From: DATJLY01 sp035518375
GTDB taxonomy: Bacteria > Pseudomonadota > Alphaproteobacteria > ATCC43930 > CGMCC-115725
NCBI GenBank assembly: GCA_035518375.1
Contig: DATIXQ010000004.1
Coordinates: forward strand, 11,416-75,415
Direction of reading: 5' to 3'
Length of the DNA stretch: 64,000 nucleotides
Shown here: positions 15,761-24,556 of the stretch, piece after piece
Layout of the letters: each line of letters starts with the position of its first letter
Numbering within the stretch: position 1 is the first letter of the stretch
Made by a program: the position numbers and the translations under genes
Notes under the pieces: generated by a model
Databases searched by the model: none
What the model saw: only the letters and a program-made list of their open reading frames with translations
What the model was told of the DNA's origin: nothing

Positions 15761-15767
15761 GCTGTTT

Positions 15768-16802
15768 TCAGCGCTTGATCACCACCTTCAGCGCCTGGTT
15801 CGTCGCGGCATGGCCGAAGGTCTCATAGGCATCGAGCATCTGGTCGAACCGGAAGCGATGGGTGATCAGCTTCGTGGGGTCGATCCTTCCTCCCTGCACC
15901 GTCTTCAGCAGCATCGGCGTCGTTACGGTATCAACGAGCCGCGTGGTGATCGTGATGTTTTGCGACCACAGGCGCTCCAGGTGCAGATCGACCTTGGCGC
16001 CGTGCACGCCGACATTGGCGATGGTGCCGCCCGGGGCGACGATGTTCTCGCAAGTGATGAACGACGCGGGCACGCCGACCGCCTCGATGGCGGTGTCGAC
16101 GCCGCGCCCGCCCGTCAACTTCAGCACGGCCTCGGCCGCGTTTCCGGTCGCCGCGACTGTCTTGGTGGCGCCGAAGCGCCCAGCCGCGCGGAGCCGGTTC
16201 TCGTCGGGATCGACCATGATGATCTCGGCCGGGGCATAGAACTGTGCCGTCAGGAGCGCGGCGAGACCGATCGGCCCCGCTCCGACGATCGCGACGGTAC
16301 TGCCGGGCTCGACCTTGCCGTTGAGGACGCCGCACTCGAAGCCGGTCGGCAGGATGTCGCTCAACATCACCACCGCTTCCTCTGCGAGCCCGTCCGGGAC
16401 CCGATAGAGGCTCGTATCCGCATGCGGAATTCGCACATATTCGGCCTGCGTCCCGTCGATGGCGTTGCCCAGGATCCAGCCGCCGGTCGTGCAGTGGGAA
16501 TACATTCCACGGCGGCAATATTCGCATCGCCCGCAAGCCGAGATGCAGGAGACAAGGACGTGGTCGCCCGGACGGAAGACCGTAACGCCGGTTCCGACCT
16601 CCTCGATCACTCCGACCGCTTCGTGTCCAAGGATTCGGCCGGGCGCGCAGGTCGGCACGTCGCCTTTCAATATGTGAAGGTCGGTGCCGCAGATCGTCGT
16701 CGTCGAGACTTTGACGATGGCGTCGGTGGCAGCTTCGAGTTCCGGCATAGGGCGCTCGACGAGCGCCTTTTTGCCGGGTGCCTGATAGACGAGTGCTTTC
16801 AA
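15768..16802 (-). CDS. Zinc-dependent alcohol dehydrogenase (MDR family)
   Basis: A 344-residue cytosolic NAD(P)-dependent enzyme. Catalytic zinc ligands lie in TTTICGTDLHILKG and GHEAVG; structural zinc cysteines are in the cluster CGRCEYCRRGMYSHC; the Rossmann motif is VGAGPIGLAA followed by an acidic residue (MVDPDE), favouring NAD. The whole sequence is of the kind annotated as zinc-dependent (secondary) alcohol or short-chain diol dehydrogenase. It is divergent from the MacA-like gene, with an imperfect and a good FixK/FNR-like box between them, which fits fermentative or redox-balancing use under low oxygen. Substrate unknown. Confidence 0.9.
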   Translation of the reverse strand: MKALVYQAPGKKALVERPMPELEAATDAIVKVSTTTICGTDLHILKGDVPTCAPGRILGHEAVGVIEEVGTGVTVFRPGDHVLVSCISACGRCEYCRRGMYSHCTTGGWILGNAIDGTQAEYVRIPHADTSLYRVPDGLAEEAVVMLSDILPTGFECGVLNGKVEPGSTVAIVGAGPIGLAALLTAQFYAPAEIIMVDPDENRLRAAGRFGATKTVAATGNAAEAVLKLTGGRGVDTAIEAVGVPASFITCENIVAPGGTIANVGVHGAKVDLHLERLWSQNITITTRLVDTVTTPMLLKTVQGGRIDPTKLITHRFRFDQMLDAYETFGHAATNQALKVVIKR

Positions 16803-16891
16803 CGGACTCTCCCTTTATTCGAAACCTGGTCCCATCAGCCCGGTGGCGAAAAAGACCACGCAAATGGTGGCGCGTCCGCGTCGGGGCGGCC

Positions 16892-16905
16892 TTGATCTGG
16901 CTCAG
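16892..16905 (-). promoter_or_regulatory. Imperfect FixK/FNR-like box upstream of the alcohol dehydrogenase
   Basis: TTGATCTGGCTCAG on the plus strand has one mismatch to TTGA-N6-TCAA. At -41.5 it would give a minus-strand start near 16857, 55 nt before the dehydrogenase start codon. Confidence 0.4.
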
Positions 16906-16995
16906 TAGAACCGACGGAGAACCCGCAACCCACTGGCGGCAAGCCGAAAGCGGCGCACGCCATTGCACCGCCGGCTGGCCCGATAAGGGCGCTCT

Positions 16996-17009
16996 TTGAC
17001 ACACATCAA
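16996..17009 (+). promoter_or_regulatory. FixK/FNR-like box upstream of the MacAB genes
   Basis: TTGACACACATCAA is a full TTGA-N6-TCAA palindrome centred 59 nt before the adaptor start codon. A class II position would start transcription near 17044. Confidence 0.6.
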
Positions 17010-17061
17010 GGCGGGAGCGCGCGAAACCGGTGACCCTTCGCACGAGAGTTGGACGTCACAG

Positions 17062-18249
17062 ATGAATGATCGTGCCGAGACAGTGATCCGCGGTCTGCAG
17101 CCATCGGAGACCGCTCCCAGCGCCGCGCAGCGCCGGCATTTCCATTGGCTCCCATGGACTGTCGCGGCCGTCGTCGCGGTTGCGCTCGCCGCCCTTGCCT
17201 GGGCGCATTTTGCGCGCGGCCCGACTGTCTCCTACACGACCGATACCGTGACCCGAGGCGCCGTCACGCGCACGGTGACGGCAACGGGGACCGTCAATCC
17301 CGAACTTACGATCATAGTCGGCAGCTATGTGTCAGGGGTCATCCAATCGCTGTCGTGCGACTACAACACCGAGGTCAAAGCCGGCCAAGTGTGCGCGAAG
17401 ATCGATCCACGGCCCTACCAGGCGGCACTTGATCAATATGCTGGCCAGCTTGCCCGCGATCAGGCCCTTCTTGAGAAGGACCGGGCGAACCTCGCACGCT
17501 ACCAGACGCTCGCGGCGCAGAACTCGATCGCTCGCCAACAGGCCGAGGACCAAGTTTACCTGGTTCATCAAGACGAAGGCACCGTCAAGCTCGACCAGTC
17601 GCTGGTCGAAAGCGCGAAGCTCAATCTCGGCTACACGGATATCGTGTCACCCGTCGACGGCACCGTCGTGTCGCGCAACGTGACGCAAGGCCAGACGGTC
17701 GCCGCCAGCTTCCAGACCCCGACCTTGTTCCTTATCGCCACCGATCTCAAGAAGATGGAAGTCGACACCAACACCAGTGAAAGCGACATCGGTACCGTCA
17801 AAGAGGGCCAAAATGCCAATTTCACCGTTGATGCTTATCCCGATCGCATTTTTCGCGGACAGGTGACCCAGGTCCGGCAATCGCCGCAAACGGTGCAGAA
17901 CGTCGTGACCTATGACGCGGTCGTCGGCATCGACAATCACGATTTCGCGCTGAAGCCGGGCATGACGGCCTCGACGCAAATCATCGTCGATCAGCGAACC
18001 GACGTGTTGCGTGTCCCCGATCAGGGGCTGCGCTACGCGGCCGCCGCGCTCGGTGGATCGGCGAACGGCGTTCAGCATGTCTTCGTCATGCGAGGTGGAA
18101 AGCCGGTCGCCGTCCCCGTGCAGGTTGGGCTCGATGACGGCAATTTTTCCGAGATTGTCTCAGGCGGCCTCAGCGCCGGCGACCGCGTGATCACAGCCGA
18201 GCGCAGCGACGCCGCAGGCGGCAACGGACTGCCGCCGCCGCGGCTCTGA
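17062..18249 (+). CDS. macA: MacA-like periplasmic adaptor (membrane fusion protein)
   Basis: A 395-residue adaptor anchored by one N-terminal membrane helix (WTVAAVVAVALAALAWAHFA). The lipoyl/barrel-sandwich halves (GTVNPELTIIVGSYVSGVI and LGYTDIVSPVDGTVV) flank a coiled-coil hairpin (about residues 100-180), followed by a beta-barrel (LIATDLKKMEVDTNTSESDIG). It would link the MacB-like ABC permease to an outer-membrane channel. The start at 17062 was chosen because the frame upstream passes through the FixK/FNR-like box; the ribosome binding site is weak. The MacB-like gene begins 9 nt after its stop. No TolC homologue is in the window. Confidence 0.85.
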   Translation: MNDRAETVIRGLQPSETAPSAAQRRHFHWLPWTVAAVVAVALAALAWAHFARGPTVSYTTDTVTRGAVTRTVTATGTVNPELTIIVGSYVSGVIQSLSCDYNTEVKAGQVCAKIDPRPYQAALDQYAGQLARDQALLEKDRANLARYQTLAAQNSIARQQAEDQVYLVHQDEGTVKLDQSLVESAKLNLGYTDIVSPVDGTVVSRNVTQGQTVAASFQTPTLFLIATDLKKMEVDTNTSESDIGTVKEGQNANFTVDAYPDRIFRGQVTQVRQSPQTVQNVVTYDAVVGIDNHDFALKPGMTASTQIIVDQRTDVLRVPDQGLRYAAAALGGSANGVQHVFVMRGGKPVAVPVQVGLDDGNFSEIVSGGLSAGDRVITAERSDAAGGNGLPPPRL

Positions 18250-18258
18250 GCAATCGCC

Positions 18259-20376
18259 ATGCCGCGCGAAACCGGTGGATTGGGCGAGCCCGTCATTCAG
18301 ATCGCGGACGTCACACGCACATTCGTGTTGGGCGATGTGAAGGTCGACGCGCTCCGCGGCATCAATCTTACGGTCCGCGCCGGCGAGTTCGTCGCGATCA
18401 TGGGCTCCTCGGGGTCCGGCAAGTCGACGCTCATGAACATCCTTGGATGCCTCGACCGCCCGACGAATGGCCAGTATTTCCTTGCGGGCGCAGACGTGGC
18501 GGCGCTGAGCGAGCCCGACCTCGCCCGGATCAGGAGCGAGCGGCTCGGCTTCGTGTTTCAGAGCTTCAATCTTCTGGCCCGCACAAGTGCCCTCGAGAAT
18601 GTGGGCCTGCCGCTCTACTACGCCGCCGCGGGGCCGGTAGGGGCGTCCGCCCGCACCGACCGGGCACGCAAGGCGCTTCAGTTCGTCGACCTTGGCGCAC
18701 GCGAGCGCAACACGCCGGGGCAGCTTTCCGGCGGCCAGCAACAGCGCGTGGCCATCGCCCGCGCGCTCATCAACGTGCCGAGCCTCCTGCTCGCCGATGA
18801 GCCCACCGGCAATCTCGACACCCGCACTTCGCATGAGATCATGGAGACGCTGTCCGCGCTGAATCGCGATCAGGGCGTGACAATCGTCCTTGTCACACAC
18901 GAGGCCGACATTGCCGCTTATGCGGACCGCATCGTCACCATGCGGGACGGCGCGATCGTGTCCGACGAGTCCGTTCCCAAACCCGCCGTCATGTCTGCGA
19001 TCGAGCATCGAGCTTCCGCGCCAGCGACGGCTGTCGCGGCGGGTTCACGCATCGGGGCAGGCGCTCTTCTGCCTTTCGCCCTCATGGTTCTGGTGGCCGC
19101 CGCGCAGGCGATCGGGCGCAACAAGATGCGCTCCGCGCTGACCATGCTCGGCGTCTTCATCGGCGTCGCGGCACTCATCGTCATGGTGGCGGTGGGCGAT
19201 GGCGCGAGCCAGGCCGTGCGCAAGCAAATCGAAAGTCTCGGAAGCAACGTCGTCGTCATTCTACCCGGTGCGGTCAGTACGGGTGGAATCCGCGCGGGGT
19301 TCGGGAGCGCGAGCACCCTTACGGTTTCGGATGCGCAGGCCATCCGGCGTGAAGACCCGGCCGTCGCACAGGTCGGATACCTCATTCGCCAGCAAGGGCA
19401 GGTCCAATACGGCAACCAGAACTGGACCACCCAGATACAGGGCGTGAGTGCCAACTATCCGCCGATCACCAATTGGCGTGTTGCTGCGGGCCGCGCGTTC
19501 ACAGACGAGGACGAGAGCAAGGCCGCGCTGGTCGCCGTCATCGGCCAGACCGTCTACCGGCAACTCTTCAATCCGGGCGAAAGCCCGCTCGGCGCGGCCA
19601 TCGAGGTGAAGGGCGTACCGCTCACGATTGTCGGCGTCCTCGCGGCCAAGGGCCAATCTGCCTTCGGCCAGGATCAAGACGACCTGCTGATGCTTCCCTT
19701 CACGACAGCCGAGCGAAAGGTCCTGGGCGCTGCCGCGCCGAGCCAGCAGCAGACCCCGATCAACTGGGCCTACCTGCCACCGCCCAATCCTTACAATCTC
19801 GTCGCGCGCCTCACGGGCCACGCAAACATGATTTTCATTCAGGCGACGAGCGGGCCGCAGGTGCAGGCTGCGATCCAGCAGGTCACCAGCACGCTGGCCC
19901 GGCGCCACCGGATCAAGCCAGGCGAGATCAACGATTTCGACGTCCGCAACCTCAGCCAATTCGTCGAGACCGCCGAATCGAGCAGCCGTATCATGGCTCT
20001 TCTCTTGGCCGCCGTGGCATCAATCTCGCTTCTCGTCGGCGGCATCGGGATCATGAACATCTTGCTCGTCTCGGTCACGGAGCGCACGCGCGAGATCGGC
20101 TTGCGCATGGCGATCGGAGCGCGCCGATTGCATGTGCTGCTCCAATTCCTGGCCGAGGCCGTTTTCCTGAGCGTCAGCGGCGGTCTGGCGGGGATCGCAA
20201 CCGGCATAGCGGTCTCCGCCCTCATCCCCGTTCTCTTTGGCTGGCCCGCCCCGGTCTCGGCCGCGGCGGTTGCCGGCGGGTTTGTTTTCGCGGCCGCGGT
20301 CGGGGTGTTCTTCGGCTATTACCCGGCAAGAAAGGCCGCCCACCTCAACCCGATCGAAGCCCTCCGCTACGAATAG
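18259..20376 (+). CDS. macB: MacB-like ABC transporter (fused ATPase and permease)
   Basis: A 705-residue MacB-type transporter. The N-terminal ATPase (about 10-240) has Walker A GSSGSGKST, signature LSGGQQQRVAIARAL and Walker B LLLADEPTGNLD. A first membrane helix (about 290) leads into a large periplasmic MacB_PCD domain, then three C-terminal FtsX-type helices (about 580-690, with TREIGLRMAIGARR). It is slightly longer than E. coli MacB. MacAB-type machines export macrolides, siderophores, enterotoxin or lipoproteins; the substrate is unknown. A strong hairpin follows the stop. Confidence 0.92.
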   Translation: MPRETGGLGEPVIQIADVTRTFVLGDVKVDALRGINLTVRAGEFVAIMGSSGSGKSTLMNILGCLDRPTNGQYFLAGADVAALSEPDLARIRSERLGFVFQSFNLLARTSALENVGLPLYYAAAGPVGASARTDRARKALQFVDLGARERNTPGQLSGGQQQRVAIARALINVPSLLLADEPTGNLDTRTSHEIMETLSALNRDQGVTIVLVTHEADIAAYADRIVTMRDGAIVSDESVPKPAVMSAIEHRASAPATAVAAGSRIGAGALLPFALMVLVAAAQAIGRNKMRSALTMLGVFIGVAALIVMVAVGDGASQAVRKQIESLGSNVVVILPGAVSTGGIRAGFGSASTLTVSDAQAIRREDPAVAQVGYLIRQQGQVQYGNQNWTTQIQGVSANYPPITNWRVAAGRAFTDEDESKAALVAVIGQTVYRQLFNPGESPLGAAIEVKGVPLTIVGVLAAKGQSAFGQDQDDLLMLPFTTAERKVLGAAAPSQQQTPINWAYLPPPNPYNLVARLTGHANMIFIQATSGPQVQAAIQQVTSTLARRHRIKPGEINDFDVRNLSQFVETAESSSRIMALLLAAVASISLLVGGIGIMNILLVSVTERTREIGLRMAIGARRLHVLLQFLAEAVFLSVSGGLAGIATGIAVSALIPVLFGWPAPVSAAAVAGGFVFAAAVGVFFGYYPARKAAHLNPIEALRYE

Positions 20377-20380
20377 AGTG

Positions 20381-20413
20381 CGCAATCCCTGGCCCGCAGG
20401 CACAGGGATTGCG
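20381..20413. terminator. Hairpin between convergent MacB and lipoprotein genes
   Basis: CGCAATCCCTG (20381-20391) pairs perfectly with 20403-20413 around an 11-nt loop, 4 nt after the MacB stop. It probably serves both converging genes. Confidence 0.65.
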
Positions 20414-20441
20414 GCAGAGCGCTGTCCTCGGCGTTGGCGGG

Positions 20442-20663
20442 TCAGCCCCCTGGCTGATTGGATGGGGTGGATTGGATGCCGTTATTGCCGGGCCCGAGCT
20501 GCGACCCGTTCGGCGGAATCGGACTAACGTCGGACGAGGGCGGCGCGCCCGCTGTCCCGGGCGTGTAGGACGAGGCCGGGGCCGGCGTCGGTTCGGTCGA
20601 GGTGTTGGAGCACGCGGCGAGCACCAGGGCGGCGCACGGGAGCGCAACAGCAAGCCACTTCAT
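20442..20663 (-). CDS. Small proline/serine-rich lipoprotein
   Basis: A 73-residue precursor with a lipobox (LVLAAC at residues 13-18) and a mature part that is almost all Pro, Ser, Gly, Asn and Thr, so probably disordered. AAGGTGA precedes the ATG by 7 nt. Such short lipoproteins are common and often unassigned; no function is recognised. The 221 bases between it and cysD hold no gene that I can support. Confidence 0.72.
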   Translation of the reverse strand: MKWLAVALPCAALVLAACSNTSTEPTPAPASSYTPGTAGAPPSSDVSPIPPNGSQLGPGNNGIQSTPSNQPGG

Positions 20664-20884
20664 CGCGGGTCACCTTTTCAATTCCCAAGGCCTAACACGC
20701 GCCCCATGGACGGTGTTCCTGGGCTCGCGGATTCGTGCGCCAAGGCCCACTCGGACTTGAGAAAATCGCGCGCGGCGAGGCTTCGTATGTTCGCCGGCAA
20801 CTTCCCATTAAGCAATTCAGCCGATAGATTGTGGCACAATTCGCCTCGCCCGCCCGCCTTCGGAACGCCCGGTAGAATCTCCTA

Positions 20885-21799
20885 ATGTTCTCACGTAACG
20901 CGCGCTTGACCCACCTCGACCGGCTCGAGGCCGAAAGCATCTTCATCATTCGCGAGGTCGCGGCGCAATTCCGCAACCCGGTGATGATGTATTCGATCGG
21001 CAAGGACTCGTCGGTCATGCTGCATCTCGCGCTGAAGGCGTTTCGCCCGGCGCGGCTGCCCTTTCCGGTACTGCACATCGACACGACCTGGAAATTCCGC
21101 GAGATGATCGCATTTCGCGACCGCGTCGCGCGCGAGTTCGGGCTCGAGTTGCGCGTTCACACGAACCCGGAGGGGGTCAAGGCCGGCGTCACACCTTTCA
21201 CGCACGGCTCGGCCGCCTACACCGACATCATGAAGACGGCGGCGCTGAAGCAGGCGCTCGATGCTGGCGGCTACGACGCTGCCCTGGGCGGCGCGCGCCG
21301 CGACGAGGAGAAGAGCCGCGCGAAGGAGCGCGTCTTCTCGGTCCGCAGCGCGCAGCACCGCTGGGATCCGAAGAACCAGCGGCCGGAGCTGTGGAACATC
21401 TATAACGGCCGCATCGCCAAGGGCGAGAGCGTGCGTGTCTTCCCGCTCTCGAACTGGACCGAGCTCGACGTTTGGGAATACGTGCTGCGCGAGAAGATCC
21501 CGGTCGTGCCGCTCTATTTTGCCAAGGAGCGTCCGGTCGTCGAGCGCGACGGCACGCTCATCATGGTCGATGACGACCGCATGAAGCTCGCGCCGGGCGA
21601 GCGTCCGGCCATGCGCTCCGTGCGCTTCCGCACGCTCGGCTGCTATCCGCTGACCGGCGCCGTGCCTTCGCACGCCGCGACGCTCGAGGCGATCATCGAC
21701 GAGATGCGCGCCGCCACCACCTCCGAGCGCCAGGGCCGCATGATTGACCACGACCAGGCAGGCTCGATGGAAGTGAAGAAGCAGGAGGGGTATTTCTGA
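20885..21799 (+). CDS. cysD: Sulfate adenylyltransferase subunit 2
   Basis: A 304-residue PAPS-reductase-family ATP pyrophosphatase. It makes adenosine 5'-phosphosulfate from ATP and sulfate together with CysN. The pyrophosphatase loop MYSIGKDSSVMLHLA (residues about 35-49), GGARRDEEKSRAKER and the C-terminal RTLGCYPLTGA are all present. Length is that of typical CysD. The stop codon overlaps the cysNC start by one base (TGATGG), so the subunits are coupled. No upstream ribosome binding site is convincing. No cysH or cysJI is nearby, which leaves sulfation rather than assimilation as a possible purpose. Confidence 0.95.
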   Translation: MFSRNARLTHLDRLEAESIFIIREVAAQFRNPVMMYSIGKDSSVMLHLALKAFRPARLPFPVLHIDTTWKFREMIAFRDRVAREFGLELRVHTNPEGVKAGVTPFTHGSAAYTDIMKTAALKQALDAGGYDAALGGARRDEEKSRAKERVFSVRSAQHRWDPKNQRPELWNIYNGRIAKGESVRVFPLSNWTELDVWEYVLREKIPVVPLYFAKERPVVERDGTLIMVDDDRMKLAPGERPAMRSVRFRTLGCYPLTGAVPSHAATLEAIIDEMRAATTSERQGRMIDHDQAGSMEVKKQEGYF

Positions 21800-23655
21800 T
21801 GGCGGGCGCGGAGAAAAGCCTTCTGCGCTTCATCACCTGCGGCAGCGTCGACGACGGCAAGAGCACGCTCATCGGCCGCCTTCTTTATGACTCGCGCCTC
21901 GTCTTCGACGACCAGCTCGAAGCCTTGGAGCGCGACACGCGGAAGCACGGCACGACCGGCGAGAAATTCGATCTGGCGCTCCTTGTCGACGGGCTCCAGG
22001 CCGAGCGCGAGCAGGCGATCACCATCGACGTGGCCTATCGTTTCTTCGCCACCGAGAAGCGCAAGTTCATCGTCGCCGACACCCCCGGCCACGTGCAGTA
22101 CACGCGCAACATGGCGACAGGCGCATCGACCGCGTCGCTTGCCGTGCTGCTCATCGATGCGCGCAAGGGCATTCTGACGCAGACGCGGCGCCATGCGGCG
22201 ATCGTGGCGCTTCTCGGCATCCGCTCGCTCGTGCTCGCCGTCAATAAGATGGATTTGATTGGCTTCGACGAGCGGCGCTTCGCCGAAATCGTCGAGACCT
22301 TCCGCGAATTTGCCGCGCAGCTCGGCGTGAGCGACGTGACTGCCATCCCCGTTTCGGCGCTCCGCGGCGACAATGTCGCGCGCGGGAGCGATGCGATGCC
22401 GTGGTATCGCGGCCCTGCGCTCTTGCCGTTCCTCGAGGAGGTCGAGGTCGAGACCGATCCGCCTGGCGGCGCGTTCCGCATGCCGGTGCAGTGGGTCAAC
22501 CGCGCCAATCTCGATTTCCGCGGCTATGCCGGCATGATCGCACGCGGCAGCGTGCAGCCGGGCGATTCCGTGGTGATCGAGCCTTCGGGCCGTACGAGCC
22601 GTATCGCCCGCGTCGTGTTCGACGGCGCCGACCGCGACGCCGCCGCCGCGGGCGAGGCCGTGACGGTAACGCTCGCCGACGAGATCGACGTCTCGCGCGG
22701 CGACGTCTTGTGCTCGCCGCAGGACCGCCCCCTCGTCAGCGATCAGGTCGCCGCCAACGTGATCTGGCTGCACGACGAGCCGATGCTGCCGGGCCGGCCC
22801 TATCTGCTGCGCGCGGGAACGGCGCAGGCGGTGGCGCAGGTCACGGAATTGAAGCACAAGATCAACGTCGATTCGCTCGAGCACCAGGCGGCGAAAACGC
22901 TGACGCTCAACGAGATCGGCGTCTGCAATCTGAGCTTCGACCGCGCGCTCGCGCTCGATCCCTACAAATCCTGCCGCGAGTGCGGCAGCTTCATCCTGAT
23001 CGACCGCGTGACCAACCTCACGGTCGGCGCCGGCATGGTCGAGTTCTCGCTGCGGCGCGCCGCCAACATCGTGTGGCAGCCGCTCTCGATCGACAAGCGC
23101 CGGCGCAGCGAGATCAAGGGTCAGAAGCCGTGCGTCTTGTGGTTCACCGGCCTCTCGGGCGCGGGCAAATCGACGATCGCCAATCTGCTCGAGAAGCGCC
23201 TCGTCGAGGCCGGACGCCACACCTACATGCTCGACGGCGACAACGTCCGCCACGGCCTCAACAAGGATCTGGGCTTCACCGATGCCGACCGCGTCGAGAA
23301 CATCCGCCGCGTCGCCGAGACGGCAAAGCTCATGGTTGATGCCGGTCTCATCGTGGTGGTGTCGTTCATCTCGCCCTTCCGCAGCGAGCGCCGCATGGCG
23401 CGCGAGTTGATGGAATCCGGCGAGTTCCTGGAGGTCTATGTCAACACGCCAATCGAAGTGTGCGAGGACCGCGACCCCAAGGGGCTCTACCGCAAGGCGC
23501 GGCGCGGTGAGATTGCCAATTTCACTGGCATTGACAGCCCGTATGAGCCCCCTGACTCACCCGATCTGGTCATAGATGGCCGCGGGGGTGCGCCGGAAGT
23601 GGCGGTCGAGGAGCTTGTGCGCGAGATGCGCGCGCGCGGGCTGATCGTGTGGTAG
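21799..23655 (+). CDS. cysNC: Bifunctional sulfate adenylyltransferase subunit 1 / APS kinase (CysN-CysC, NodQ type)
   Basis: A 618-residue fusion. The N-terminal GTPase (about 1-430) has G1 GSVDDGKST, G3 DTPGH and G4 NKMD and drives APS synthesis with CysD. The C-terminal APS kinase (about 440-618) has P-loop GLSGAGKST and the signatures DGDNVRHGLN and FISPFRSERR, producing PAPS. Its product is the universal sulfate donor. This fused form is frequent in rhizobia, where NodQ feeds Nod factor or polysaccharide sulfation. Three sulfotransferase-like proteins in the same window are natural consumers, though PAPS also enters cysteine synthesis. Confidence 0.95.
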   Translation: MAGAEKSLLRFITCGSVDDGKSTLIGRLLYDSRLVFDDQLEALERDTRKHGTTGEKFDLALLVDGLQAEREQAITIDVAYRFFATEKRKFIVADTPGHVQYTRNMATGASTASLAVLLIDARKGILTQTRRHAAIVALLGIRSLVLAVNKMDLIGFDERRFAEIVETFREFAAQLGVSDVTAIPVSALRGDNVARGSDAMPWYRGPALLPFLEEVEVETDPPGGAFRMPVQWVNRANLDFRGYAGMIARGSVQPGDSVVIEPSGRTSRIARVVFDGADRDAAAAGEAVTVTLADEIDVSRGDVLCSPQDRPLVSDQVAANVIWLHDEPMLPGRPYLLRAGTAQAVAQVTELKHKINVDSLEHQAAKTLTLNEIGVCNLSFDRALALDPYKSCRECGSFILIDRVTNLTVGAGMVEFSLRRAANIVWQPLSIDKRRRSEIKGQKPCVLWFTGLSGAGKSTIANLLEKRLVEAGRHTYMLDGDNVRHGLNKDLGFTDADRVENIRRVAETAKLMVDAGLIVVVSFISPFRSERRMARELMESGEFLEVYVNTPIEVCEDRDPKGLYRKARRGEIANFTGIDSPYEPPDSPDLVIDGRGGAPEVAVEELVREMRARGLIVW

Positions 23656-23721
23656 ACTGACCCGAACGGTCGAAAGCGGGCATTAACCGCTCGCGCCACG
23701 GCGCAGCTCAAGCGAGGCCAC

Positions 23722-24525
23722 ATGGTTCCGATCGACCCGCTCTATGTCGTGTCTGGCCTCGCTGTTGGCACGCTCGTGGGCATGACCGGTGTCGGCGGCG
23801 GCTCGTTGATGACGCCGTTGCTCATCCTGCTGTTCGGCATCCATCCCGCGACCGCCGTCGGGACCGACCTGCTCTACGCGGCGACGACGAAGAGCGTTGG
23901 CACCGCCGTCCATGGCTGGAACCGCACGGTCGACTGGCGCCTCGTTGGCACGCTCGCCGCGGGCAGCGTGCCGCTCACAATCCTCACAATCCTGATCCTG
24001 TCGCTCTTCAGGCTCGACGCGGCGGCGGTCGGCGGCGCGCTCACGTCGGTGCTTGGGGTGGCCCTTGTGCTCACCGCGGTTTCGCTCTTCTGCCGCGGCT
24101 GGCTCATCCGGCGATTCGGTGCGGGCCTGCGCAACGTCACGCCACGCACGCGCATGATCCTCACGATCCTCATGGGTGCGGTCCTGGGTGTGCTCGTCAC
24201 GATGTCGTCGGTCGGCGCCGGCGCCATTGGCGTGACCGCGCTCATCCTGCTCTATCCAGACATGCCGTCCTCGCGCATCGTCGGCTCCGACATCGCGCAC
24301 GCCGTGCCGCTGACGCTTATTGCCGGGCTCGGCCACTGGTTCCTTGGCTCGATCAACTTTGCCCTTCTGGGATCGCTCCTCATCGGCTCGATCCCCGGCA
24401 TCATTCTCGGGAGCCACGCCGCGGTGAAGGTGTCGGACTCGATCCTGCGTCCTATCCTCGCGCTGACGCTGCTCGCTGTCGCGGTGCGCCTGCTCCTCCC
24501 GATCGTCCATATTAACCTCGGCTAG
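23722..24525 (+). CDS. TauE/SafE family sulfite/organosulfur transporter
   Basis: A 267-residue membrane protein with about eight hydrophobic segments and the two half-repeats of the family (GMTGVGGGSLMTPLLILLFG near residue 20; SVGAGAIGVTALILLYP near residue 170). A GAGG site precedes the start. It lies 66 nt behind cysNC on the same strand, so it probably moves sulfate, sulfite or an organosulfur anion linked to sulfate activation. It is only distantly similar to the TauE-like protein at 13.7 kb. Confidence 0.88.
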   Translation: MVPIDPLYVVSGLAVGTLVGMTGVGGGSLMTPLLILLFGIHPATAVGTDLLYAATTKSVGTAVHGWNRTVDWRLVGTLAAGSVPLTILTILILSLFRLDAAAVGGALTSVLGVALVLTAVSLFCRGWLIRRFGAGLRNVTPRTRMILTILMGAVLGVLVTMSSVGAGAIGVTALILLYPDMPSSRIVGSDIAHAVPLTLIAGLGHWFLGSINFALLGSLLIGSIPGIILGSHAAVKVSDSILRPILALTLLAVAVRLLLPIVHINLG

Positions 24526-24556
24526 CGCTGCGAACGATCGCCGCGCCCGGGCGTTG

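Noticed and set aside
21643..23253. 536-codon minus-strand frame opposite cysNC
   Set aside because: Antisense shadow without domain content.
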